Assembly: GCA_046347475.1 (NCBI GenBank)
Contig: JAXMGD010000004.1
Coordinates: 433,148-497,147 of the forward strand
Direction of reading: 5' to 3'
Source of the DNA: CAMCXE01 sp046347475
GTDB taxonomy: Bacteria > Pseudomonadota > Gammaproteobacteria > Pseudomonadales > Cellvibrionaceae
Length of the DNA: 64,000 nucleotides
Below are positions 1 to 7,272 of this stretch, one piece after another. The position numbers and the translations under genes were made by a program. Every line of letters starts with the position of its first letter. The first letter of the stretch is position 1. The notes under the pieces were generated by a model. That model made no database searches, had not been told where the DNA came from, and saw only the letters and a list, made by a program, of their open reading frames with translations.

Positions 1-2
1 TT

Positions 3-107
3 GCCAGTGCAGCCCTCAAATGGCCAACCGGCATCACGGCGCAGCAAAAAGCGGCCGCACTCAAACAACTTGAAGCACGCGGCATTTTGGTCCGCACCAG
101 CGCTTAG
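3..107 (+). CDS. Phage head decoration protein, C-terminal fragment (partial)
   Basis: An open frame enters from the left edge at position 3 and stops with TAG at 105-107, giving 34 residues that begin ASAALKWPTG and end LVRTSA. The WP(T/A)G segment followed by an AQQKAAAL helix and a GILVR strand resembles the C-terminus of lambda D-type decoration proteins, which stabilise the capsid after expansion. Its place directly before a lambda-E-type capsid gene fits the D-E order of lambda-like phages. Only the tail of the protein is visible, so the family call rests on a short match plus context. Confidence 0.55.
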   Translation, partial: ASAALKWPTGITAQQKAAALKQLEARGILVRTSA

Positions 108-237
108 CTTTTTATTTTTTCTTTTTTTATTTTTCTTCTTTTAATTTTAATTCGTTTATTTACCCCCTCTCTTTCCTGGTTTTTTCGTTTTTTCGTTATT
201 CGTTTTTTATTTGTTCATTCCTGAGCAGGGCCTATCC
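108..237 (+). other. T-rich leader before the capsid gene
   Basis: About 130 bases between the decoration and capsid genes are dominated by T runs on the + strand, with repeated TTTTT and CGTTTTTT pieces, inside an otherwise GC-rich phage block. No hairpin is clear. It could be an unstructured mRNA leader, a Rho loading or late promoter region, or simply relaxed sequence. Comparable T-rich gaps occur at 9592-9774 and 10156-10341. Confidence 0.5.
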
Positions 238-1242
238 ATGCAAAACCCCTTTACCAATACCGCCTTTTCAATGGTGGCCTTAACGGCGGCGATTAACATC
301 ATCCCCAATCGCTATGGCCGTATGGCCGAACTCGGGCTGATGCCCATTAAACCCGTGCGCCAACGCTCGATCATCATCGAAGAAAAAAACGGCGTGTTAA
401 ATTTATTGCCCACCAAACCCCCTGGTGCCCCCGGTACCCTAGGCACGCGCGGCAAACGTGCGCTGCGCTCGTTCGTCATTCCCCACATCCCCCACGACGA
501 TGTGGTACTGCCGGAGGAAGTTCAGGGCATCCGGGCCTTCGGTTCTGAAACCGATCTTGACTCCATTGCCGATGTCATTGCCGGTCACTTAGCCACCATG
601 CGCAATAAACACGGCATTACGCTCGAACACCTGCGCATGGGCGCGTTAAAAGGCGTCATTCTCGATGCTGACGGTTCCGTGCTGTACGACCTGTTTGACG
701 AGTTTGATATCACGCCGAATGAAATCACCTTTGAGTTAAATAACGCGGCAACTAATGTCAAAGCCAAGTGCATCAGCCTGCTTGCGACCCTGGAGGACAA
801 TTTAAAAGGCGAATACATGAACGGGGTGCACTGCCTGTGTTCACCGGAGTTTTTTACCGATTTAACCGGCCACGCCAAAGTCGAAAAAGCCTTCGAAAAT
901 TGGCAAAACGGCGCCGTGCTGATCAACGATGTGCGGCGCGGTTTTACCTTTGGTGGCGTCACCTTTGAAGAATATCGCGGCCAGGCCACCGACCATAACG
1001 GCGTCAGTCGTCGTTTTATCGCCGCTGGCGAAGCCCATGCTTTTCCCCTGGGTACGGTCGATACCTTTGCCACCTACGTTTGCCCTGCTGACTTTAATGA
1101 GACGGTGAATACCCTCGGCCAAGAACTGTACGCCAAACAGGAGCCGCGTAAATTTGAGCGCGGTACCGATCTGCATACCCAGTCCAACCCACTGCCCATG
1201 TGTCATCGACCCGGTGTGCTGGTGAAATTGAAGGCGGCCTGA
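238..1242 (+). CDS. Phage major capsid protein, lambda E family
   Basis: This 334-residue protein would be the main shell subunit of the phage head. It resembles the lambda gpE family (Pfam Phage_cap_E) along its length: an N-terminal NPFTNTAFS / LTAAIN segment, the basic GKRALRSFVIPH stretch near residue 80-90, the EEVQGIRAFGSE helix, LGAxKG-like MGALKGVI, the ENYRG-like FEEYRGQ strand, and the C-terminal APADF-like CPADFNETVNTLGQ and LYAKQ motifs. I chose the ATG at 238 because the upstream TTG at 211 would add nine residues not typical of the family. It follows the decoration gene and precedes head-tail joining genes, as expected. Family membership is well supported by recall of the motifs, without a search. 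Confidence 0.9.
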   Translation: MQNPFTNTAFSMVALTAAINIIPNRYGRMAELGLMPIKPVRQRSIIIEEKNGVLNLLPTKPPGAPGTLGTRGKRALRSFVIPHIPHDDVVLPEEVQGIRAFGSETDLDSIADVIAGHLATMRNKHGITLEHLRMGALKGVILDADGSVLYDLFDEFDITPNEITFELNNAATNVKAKCISLLATLEDNLKGEYMNGVHCLCSPEFFTDLTGHAKVEKAFENWQNGAVLINDVRRGFTFGGVTFEEYRGQATDHNGVSRRFIAAGEAHAFPLGTVDTFATYVCPADFNETVNTLGQELYAKQEPRKFERGTDLHTQSNPLPMCHRPGVLVKLKAA

Positions 1243-1245
1243 TTG

Positions 1246-1542
1246 ATGTTGGAAAGCCTGTATCAGGCGGCCGCCAATGCCGGATTACTGCAGGAATGCC
1301 GCTGGCAACCCGTCGATGGACGTGCCGTTGAAATCCGGTGGGTGGGCTTTGGCGCACCCGATACCGGGGTTTTCGACGGCTTAGGCGTCAGCACGGACTA
1401 CACCATGACCTATCCGAACACCTGGTTGGTGGGCCTGACCCGCCAGGATCACCTATTGATCGCCGCTCATCCCTATCAGGTGCGGGACATCCGCGCCCTC
1501 GGCGACGGCAGCGAGCTGCGCGCCACCCTCACAAGGCTGTAA
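1246..1542 (+). CDS. Phage head-tail joining protein (putative)
   Basis: A 98-residue protein starting 3 bases after the capsid stop; a TTG at 1243 directly precedes the ATG at 1246, which I prefer. It is beta-rich, with a VEIRWVGFGAPDTGV segment followed by DYTMTYPNTWL and QVRDIRALGDGSE. Small beta-barrel proteins of this size with the phrase Y(P/R)V.(D/E)IR...DG are typical of connector or stopper proteins between the capsid and tail tube genes. Position is the main argument; the sequence match is moderate. It could instead be another head completion protein. Confidence 0.6.
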   Translation: MLESLYQAAANAGLLQECRWQPVDGRAVEIRWVGFGAPDTGVFDGLGVSTDYTMTYPNTWLVGLTRQDHLLIAAHPYQVRDIRALGDGSELRATLTRL

Positions 1543-1545
1543 ATC

Positions 1546-1992
1546 ATGTCTATCTATTCGATCCGCGAACAACTCATCGGCGCGGTGCTGGCGGCTGTGC
1601 GCCCAGTGATGCTACCCCTGGGCGCCACCGTGTATCGCTCACCCAGCGTGGCCCTGCGGCGCGAACAGTGCCCGGCCCTGGTGGTGTTTCCCGAAACCGA
1701 GCCGATCACCGAGCGCTCCAACAATCGCGTGCGGCGGGAGTTACACCTGCGCCTGGTCGCCCTGACCCGCACCCTGCCGCCGATCAGCAGCGAAGCGGAG
1801 GCAGACCGGTTGTTAACCGCTGCCCACGCAGCCCTCATGGCCGATGTCAATTTAGGCGGCCTGGCGCTGAGTGTGCATGAGGTGGAGACCGAATGGGATA
1901 TCGAAGACGCCGATGCCAGTGCCTGCGCCATGACCACGCGCTACCAGATTATCTACCGAACCCTCGACACCAACCTGACGCTCTCCGGTTAA
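1546..1992 (+). CDS. Phage tail terminator / minor tail protein (putative)
   Basis: 148 residues. It begins with an amphipathic helix (SIREQLIGAVLAAVRP), then a strand region with LVVFPETEPI, a basic RRELHLRLVAL strand, and a C-terminal MTTRYQIIYRT strand. This alpha-beta layout and the conserved closing TTRYxIxYRT phrase fit tail terminator proteins of the lambda gpU type, which cap the tail tube and join it to the head. It lies three bases after the joining gene and before the tail tube gene, as in many siphoviruses. The assignment leans on gene order. Confidence 0.6.
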   Translation: MSIYSIREQLIGAVLAAVRPVMLPLGATVYRSPSVALRREQCPALVVFPETEPITERSNNRVRRELHLRLVALTRTLPPISSEAEADRLLTAAHAALMADVNLGGLALSVHEVETEWDIEDADASACAMTTRYQIIYRTLDTNLTLSG

Positions 1993-1996
1993 CCCC

Positions 1997-2194
1997 ATGC
2001 ACATTCAACTACTCAAACCGCACACCCATGGCGGTCAGATGCTAGCGCCTGGTGATTCGTTGCATCTGGCAGCCGATCTCGCCCAATGGCTCATCAATAT
2101 CGAGGTTGCCTGCGCATCTTCATCTGAAGTCAGCGTGGCCACTGCATCGCCATCCACGTCAATCAAACGCTTTACTGAGGAGGTATCCTTGTGA
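1997..2194 (+). CDS. Small phage protein between terminator and tube genes
   Basis: A 65-residue protein starting MHIQLLKPHTHGG. The opening, with a QMLAPGDSLHL turn and an AAxLAQWLI helix, resembles short phage proteins (DUF7210-like) found next to tail tube genes that share a KPHTHxGxxxxPG pattern and an xxWLIxxGVA ending. Their role is not known to me. The last 20 residues are Ser/Thr-rich and look disordered. Its stop overlaps the GTG start of the tube gene by four bases, which suggests translational coupling. Confidence 0.55.
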   Translation: MHIQLLKPHTHGGQMLAPGDSLHLAADLAQWLINIEVACASSSEVSVATASPSTSIKRFTEEVSL

Positions 2195-2946
2195 GTTTTT
2201 ATGCCTCGTTTCAAGGCCGGGTCTATCTCGGCAAACGCGATTCCAATGGTCGTCCCATCGATATTCGCAGCCCCGGTAACGTGGCCGAATTAAAGCTGTC
2301 CCTCAAAACCGAGGTGCTCGCCCATTATGAGAATCAATCCGGTAACCGCTCCCTCGATCACCGCATGATCAAAACCAAGGCCGCAACTGTCAGCCTGGTG
2401 ATCGAAGAATTTACCCGCGACAACCTCGCGCTGGCACTCTATGGCACCGCCGTCACCACCGCCAATGGTACCGTCACCGATGAACCCGTAGGCGGCCCCA
2501 CACCGGTCATTGGCGACCGCTATTGTTTGGCACACCCCAAAATTTCAACCCTGGTCGTTAAGGATTCGGCCGCTGTTCCTGCAACGCTCGTCGAAGGCAG
2601 CAACTACACCGCCGACACCGATTTTGGTGCGCTTCAATGGCTGGATCTCACGGGTTTTACCCCGCCCTTGAAAGCCAGTTATGCCTATGGCCAGGTGGAT
2701 GAAATCGGCATTTTTACGCAGCCCTTGCCCGAGCGCTTTTTGCGTCTGGAGGGCATTAACACCGCGCAAAACAATGCGCCGGTCCTGGTGGAGTTGTATC
2801 GGGTGGGATTTGATCCGCTTAAAGAGCTGGGACTGATTACCGACGATTACAACAAGTTTGAGCTGGAAGGATCGCTCCTGGCCGATTCGACTAAGCCCTA
2901 TGACACCGAACTCGGTCAATTTGGCCGCATTGTGCAGATCCGGTGA
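2191..2946 (+). CDS. Phage major tail tube protein
   Basis: 251 residues, start GTG at 2191, fixed by a strong Shine-Dalgarno GAGGAGGT at 2177-2184, six bases upstream. The protein opens with FYASFQGRVYLGKRDSNGRP and is followed by GNVAELKLSLKTEVLAHYE, the usual outline of tail tube subunits: a decorated beta-sandwich with a strand pair that begins with a substrate-like G(R/K)VYLA phrase. It has an inserted Ig-like middle part (VKDSAAVPATLVEGSNYTAD) and a C-terminal strand ending FGRIVQIR. Place, size and the very strong ribosome site all fit an abundant tube protein. Confidence 0.75.
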   Translation: MSFYASFQGRVYLGKRDSNGRPIDIRSPGNVAELKLSLKTEVLAHYENQSGNRSLDHRMIKTKAATVSLVIEEFTRDNLALALYGTAVTTANGTVTDEPVGGPTPVIGDRYCLAHPKISTLVVKDSAAVPATLVEGSNYTADTDFGALQWLDLTGFTPPLKASYAYGQVDEIGIFTQPLPERFLRLEGINTAQNNAPVLVELYRVGFDPLKELGLITDDYNKFELEGSLLADSTKPYDTELGQFGRIVQIR

Positions 2947-2951
2947 TACTG

Positions 2952-3407
2952 ATGAACCCAACGAACTCAACTGTCTACGCAACCCAGAATTTATTTGCCG
3001 CCCTGCCGCCCATCCCCCAGCAGTTGACCTTGGCCGGTGAAACCCTCGACATAACGCCCTTGCGGGTAGGTGAACTCCCGGCGTTTAGCCGCGCCATCAC
3101 GCCGATCAGCAATGCCTTCAGCGCCGAACCGGATTGGATGCGCCTGATGAGCCACAACGGCGATGACCTGATCGAAGTCCTCGCCATCGCGGCCCGCCGC
3201 CCCGCCCAGTGGGTTGGCGGCCTGGCCCTAGATGAGGGCATTGCCCTGGCAGAAGCCATTTTCGAGGCCAACCTGGATTTTTTTATCCATCGCGTGGTGC
3301 CAATGATCGTCGGCAGCAGCACGCGGATCGTGCAGACACTGAGCTCACTTGGGCCGACAGCCTCCAGCAGCTCATCAGCGCCGGACACCAGTACCCCAGC
3401 GTCCTGA
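2952..3407 (+). CDS. Tail assembly chaperone, short form (gpG-like)
   Basis: 151 residues from the ATG at 2952 (a GTG at 2943 overlaps the previous stop and is less likely). It is helical, with a TLAGETLDITPLRVGELPAF opening and an ALAEAIFEANLDFFIHRVVP helix. The last 20 residues (PTASSSSSAP region) look like out-of-frame reading of a second, protein-like frame. Between the tail tube and tape measure genes, tail phages carry a chaperone gene whose C-terminal extension is made by ribosomal frameshift (lambda G and GT). The layout here matches that arrangement. Confidence 0.7.
   Translation: MNPTNSTVYATQNLFAALPPIPQQLTLAGETLDITPLRVGELPAFSRAITPISNAFSAEPDWMRLMSHNGDDLIEVLAIAARRPAQWVGGLALDEGIALAEAIFEANLDFFIHRVVPMIVGSSTRIVQTLSSLGPTASSSSSAPDTSTPAS
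3278..3284 (+). promoter_or_regulatory. Candidate -1 programmed frameshift slip site (T7)
   Basis: Seven consecutive T residues lie at 3278-3284, phased T TTT TTT in the chaperone reading frame (codons GAT TTT TTT ATC). A -1 slip would move the ribosome into the frame that stays open to the TAA at 3608-3610. This is a canonical X XXY YYZ heptamer in the right phase and direction for a gpG/gpGT-type event. It is the only such heptamer I found in the overlap, but slip sites closer to 3340 cannot be excluded. Confidence 0.5.
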
Positions 3408-3610
3408 CCTACACCCTCGCTCAGGTACGTGCCTTTTTAGCCGCCATCCATCAGCACCAGCAGGATGTGCTTACCACCAAGTGGGCGCTCACACTCACCG
3501 CCTTACACGGCAGTCCCCAGGACATTCAAACGCTCAGTCGCCAATTACAACCCAAGGCAACCCTCGCTCGGCCCTCATCCGCCGCTAAACCAACCTATCA
3601 CCCCAAGTAA
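3284..3610 (+). CDS. Frameshift extension of tail chaperone (gpT-like part of gpGT)
   Basis: From 3284 to the TAA at 3608-3610 the -1 frame is open with no ATG start of its own and encodes a protein-like helical sequence including TWADSLQQLISAGHQYPSVL, LAQVRAFLAAIHQHQQD and LTLTALHG. Read after a -1 slip at 3278-3284 this gives a fusion with the first ~110 residues of the chaperone, about 218 residues in all. In lambda the equivalent GT protein binds the tape measure and recruits tail tube subunits. The first ~20 residues after the slip (YPSRGAND...) look less protein-like, so the true slip point could be further downstream. Confidence 0.6.
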   Translation, partial: YPSRGANDRRQQHADRADTELTWADSLQQLISAGHQYPSVLTYTLAQVRAFLAAIHQHQQDVLTTKWALTLTALHGSPQDIQTLSRQLQPKATLARPSSAAKPTYHPK

Positions 3611-3638
3611 CGCTCCAATAACGAAACCCCAGGAACCT

Positions 3639-4292
3639 ATGCGCATAAGCTTGGCCGCCACCGGCCTGTTAGATCCCCAACGCCTCAACAGCTGGTTGCC
3701 CGAACGGCGCCGAGCCATTCGCGCAGCGGTCGAGCACGCCATGAAAACCGTCGGCAAGGACATAGTCGCGGCCGGACGCCAGCAGATGCAGTCGGTATTT
3801 AACGTGCGCTCCGCCGGGTTTACCCGCTCGTTGCGCCACCGGCTCTACACCGCCAAACCTGATCAATTACCCGCCCTAAAAATCGGTTCACCGATTCCCT
3901 GGCTGGGTATCCATGTGCGTGGCGGCACGGTAGCCGGGCGCCTGTTGATTCCGCTGCTCCCCGAACATCAACGCATCGGGCGCAAGGCATTTGCACGGGT
4001 GGGGGATAGTTTGATCCGCAGCGGCAACGGCTTTTTCATCCAGAAAAACGGCAAGGTGATCCTGATGGCCGAGAACATCGCCGAGAACAGCCGTCAGCTG
4101 GCACGCTTTAGACGCGCTGAACGCCACCGCACCGGCCAGCGGGCCATCAAGCGCGGCCAGGAGATTCCCATCGCGGTATTGGTGCCACGAGTGCGCCTGA
4201 AAGCGCGCTTTAATTTGCCCGCCGTGGTTCAAGCCCAACTGCCTGCGCTGGCCAGGGCGATCCTGCAGCGTCTGGCAGCTACGCAGGTGTAA
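3639..4292 (+). CDS. Phage tail component, DUF6441-like
   Basis: 217 residues. The frame is open upstream to 3465, but the ATG at 3639 is chosen because it has AGGA at 3631-3634 and starts a sensible MRISLAATGLLD sequence, while the upstream part is antisense to the sense of the chaperone extension. The protein is Arg-rich and basic, with an N-terminal helix region, a middle PIPWLGIHVRGGTVAGR segment, a NGFFIQKNGKVILMA hairpin and a long basic helix. This outline matches DUF6441 phage proteins usually found just before the tape measure gene. Function is not established; a tail assembly role is inferred from position. Confidence 0.5.
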   Translation: MRISLAATGLLDPQRLNSWLPERRRAIRAAVEHAMKTVGKDIVAAGRQQMQSVFNVRSAGFTRSLRHRLYTAKPDQLPALKIGSPIPWLGIHVRGGTVAGRLLIPLLPEHQRIGRKAFARVGDSLIRSGNGFFIQKNGKVILMAENIAENSRQLARFRRAERHRTGQRAIKRGQEIPIAVLVPRVRLKARFNLPAVVQAQLPALARAILQRLAATQV

Positions 4293-4295
4293 TCG

Positions 4296-7268
4296 ATGGT
4301 GTCCGAACGCGCGCAACTGCTGATCACCGCTGTTGACCAAACCCGTGCGGCGTTAAACTCGGTGCGCTCCAACTTGGAAACCGTCATCGCCACCGGCACT
4401 CGACTCAACGGTATTTTATCGGGGCTAGGCATAGCCTTTTCCCTGGATGCCTTGCTGCAGGCCGGGAAAGCGGCCCTCGATACGGCCGACGAACTCTCCA
4501 AGCTGTCGCAAAAAACCGGCATCGCGGTTGAATCGCTTTCCTTGTTGCGGCCCATTGCCGAACAGGCTGGAGTACCGTTGGAAAGCCTCGCCAAAGGTCT
4601 GCACCAACTGTCGACAGTGCTGGTGGACATTGCCCATGGCGCCAAGGAGCCCGCCGAGGCTTTTAACCAGCTGGGTGTTGCCGTGGTCAACAGCAGCGGT
4701 CAGCTGCGCCCCACTGAAGACATATTACTGGAGCTGGCTGACACCTTTGCCGTGTTGCCGGACAGCGCCGAAAAAGCCGCCTTGGCCGTGAAAATCTTCG
4801 GCAAAAGCGGCGTGGAGCTGATTCCGTTTTTTAACCAGGGTAGCGCCGGTATTGAAGAGCTGAAACAAAAGTTCAAAGCCTTGGGGCTGGAAGTCAGCGG
4901 CAATACCGCCCGAGCCGCCGAAGCCCTCAACGATAGCCTCGACACGGTAAAACAAGCGTTAAGTGGTGTAGCCACACAAGTGGCCACCGCCGCTTTACCG
5001 ACGGTACAAAGCTTCGCTGATGCGCTGGTCGCCGTGGCGAGCCAGGGTGAGGCCGTCACGGCGGTGCTGCGCACCCTGGCCGAGGTGCTGGTGTCAGCCT
5101 TGGCCATACGCGGGGCGGCCGCTATTGCCGGATTGAGTGTAACGGTCGCGGGGTTACAGGCGTTACTTATGCGCTTGTTGCCTGTGCTGGTGGCGGTGGG
5201 TGTATGGGAGGCGGGGCGTGGACTTTTGAATCTCTCACGTATGATCCGCGAGGCCGACCGGTCACTGGAGGATCTGCAGCGCCAGCGCGAACGCATCCAA
5301 CTGATCTCAACCGCCCTGGATGAATTGGCCAATAACGGCGCCGTGTCAGTGGAAACCCACCTTAAGCTCGCCGCCCAGGCCGCCGAGCGCCTTGCGGCCA
5401 CACTACCGGCCACCGCCACCGCCTTGCGCGGTATCGAAGGGGCCGCCCAGCAGGTCAAAGCCGCCTTGCAACAGGCCTTACAGGCCGAAACCCAAAAAGC
5501 CACCGAGGCGGTTAAACAGGTCACGGGTAGCTACAAACAGCTGGCGACCGATATCAAAGCCAGCCTGGATGCCCGCCTCGCTGGAATTGAAGCTCACTAC
5601 CAACGCCAGAACAGCCTGGCCCAAAGCGGCGGTCGATCCGAGGCGGCGAGCATCCGACAATCGGCGCAAATCTTAGCCAGCACCGAACGGGAAAAAATGC
5701 GCGCCGTGGAGGCCTCTGCTCGGCAGACTGAGGGGATTTGGCAAAAAGCCTACGCAGCGGTTGAAGCCCTCGCCCGCCGTTCAGGCCAGGACACCCTCAC
5801 CCTGGAGCGCGAAGCTCTGAGCGCCCGCATCAACGTGTATGGGCAAATGGAAACTGCCTATCGCAGCACCATTGACCGGTTGATTGCGGAGGAACAGCGT
5901 CACCTGGCCGCCGCTAAATCGGCAGATGAAGCGCGTTTAAACCTGCGCTTATCTGTGGAAGATCGCATTCGCGAATTATCCCGCAAAGGCATGGATGACT
6001 ACGCGGCGTACCAAGATCGCCTGCGCCAGATCGACGAGAAACAGCAACAGGCGCGCACGGCGCTGGCGGCCGGTAATTTTGAGCAGGCCCGCAAGCTGGC
6101 CGAAGACGCCATTGCCCTGGCCGAACAATCCGCCTCGGGCGTTACCCGCCAGGTGGAACAACACGGCAAAACCATCACCCAAACCCTGGTCTCCGAAGGC
6201 ACCGCCGCCACGAACGCCATTGCACAAATCCGCGAGTCAGCCGGGATTGCCGATACGGCGTTGAAGGGACTGGGCAATGCCCACCGCCAAGCCGCCTCGG
6301 CCGCCACCAGCGGGGCCAATGAAGCCCAGCGGGCGTTGACCGGTGTGACCGGGGTGCTGGAGCAACTGCGCGCCCAGCTGCAACAGCAGGACGCGCTCAA
6401 ACTGAATCTGGATATCGACGCCACCCAAACCAGTCTGGCCAAGATTCAGGCCTTGACCGAAGCGCAGCAACTTATCGCCACACTACAACTGGATACCAAA
6501 ACCGCTGAAGCGAGCCTGGAACAGTTTAAAAGTGATACCGCGAATCTCACCCTGGTATCCCAGGTGGAAACTGATATCAGCCGCGTGCTCACGGATATTG
6601 ACCAGGTGCGCACCCGGCTTGCTGGAGCTCAGATCGAAATCCCCACCCTGGTCTCGTTTGATCAGCCCCGCGAGCAGTTGCAGACCTATGCACGGGATGC
6701 TCAGGTGGTGTTGTCGGCGCCCACAGAAGCCACCCATGCGGTGCGGCCGGATCTCTCCCAGTACCGCGCGGCGGTGACTGAATTGCAGACACCCACCAGC
6801 AGCACCCATACGGTCTATGTGCAAGAGGTTACCACTAAGGCCCTAGGCGGATTGATTCAGCGCTTTGCCGAGGGCGGACAGGCTCTACGCCAGGCATTTA
6901 CGCGGGTCAGTGGACGGGTATCCGGCCCCGGCACGGACACCTCTGATTCCATCCCGGCGCTGCTCTCCAACGGCGAGTTTGTCATTCGGGCCGCCAGTGT
7001 GCGGCGCTTTGGGGAGGGCTTTTTTGCCGCGTTAAATGCGGGCTTTGTGCCGCCGATGCCGCGCCTGGCCATGGGCGGTGCAGTATCCGAGGCGATCAAC
7101 CGTGCGGTCCGCTTTGATCAGAGCTCCGTCACGACAAACGCTTCGTCAGACCGTGAGGTCGTGGACATCAACTTTAACCTGGCCGGTAAAACCCATCGGG
7201 TGCAGTCCTCCCGCGACACCGCAATACAACTGGCCCAAGCGCTACGCGAACTCTCCCGAGGTCAATAA
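4296..7268 (+). CDS. Phage tail tape measure protein
   Basis: 990 residues, the longest phage gene here, which fits a tape measure that sets tail length. The N-terminal 120 residues (LLITAVDQT, LADELSKLSQ-like helix, GLHQLSTVL) match the usual tape measure start. Around residues 255-310 lies a hydrophobic Ala/Val/Leu segment that could form membrane helices, followed by long Ala/Gln-rich coiled-coil stretches (residues 320-830). The C-terminus carries SGPGTDTSDSIPALLSNGE followed by FVIRAASV, a common tape measure ending. Start ATG is three bases after the previous stop. No lysozyme or peptidase domain is obvious. Confidence 0.9.
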   Translation: MVSERAQLLITAVDQTRAALNSVRSNLETVIATGTRLNGILSGLGIAFSLDALLQAGKAALDTADELSKLSQKTGIAVESLSLLRPIAEQAGVPLESLAKGLHQLSTVLVDIAHGAKEPAEAFNQLGVAVVNSSGQLRPTEDILLELADTFAVLPDSAEKAALAVKIFGKSGVELIPFFNQGSAGIEELKQKFKALGLEVSGNTARAAEALNDSLDTVKQALSGVATQVATAALPTVQSFADALVAVASQGEAVTAVLRTLAEVLVSALAIRGAAAIAGLSVTVAGLQALLMRLLPVLVAVGVWEAGRGLLNLSRMIREADRSLEDLQRQRERIQLISTALDELANNGAVSVETHLKLAAQAAERLAATLPATATALRGIEGAAQQVKAALQQALQAETQKATEAVKQVTGSYKQLATDIKASLDARLAGIEAHYQRQNSLAQSGGRSEAASIRQSAQILASTEREKMRAVEASARQTEGIWQKAYAAVEALARRSGQDTLTLEREALSARINVYGQMETAYRSTIDRLIAEEQRHLAAAKSADEARLNLRLSVEDRIRELSRKGMDDYAAYQDRLRQIDEKQQQARTALAAGNFEQARKLAEDAIALAEQSASGVTRQVEQHGKTITQTLVSEGTAATNAIAQIRESAGIADTALKGLGNAHRQAASAATSGANEAQRALTGVTGVLEQLRAQLQQQDALKLNLDIDATQTSLAKIQALTEAQQLIATLQLDTKTAEASLEQFKSDTANLTLVSQVETDISRVLTDIDQVRTRLAGAQIEIPTLVSFDQPREQLQTYARDAQVVLSAPTEATHAVRPDLSQYRAAVTELQTPTSSTHTVYVQEVTTKALGGLIQRFAEGGQALRQAFTRVSGRVSGPGTDTSDSIPALLSNGEFVIRAASVRRFGEGFFAALNAGFVPPMPRLAMGGAVSEAINRAVRFDQSSVTTNASSDREVVDINFNLAGKTHRVQSSRDTAIQLAQALRELSRGQ

Positions 7269-7272
7269 ACCC

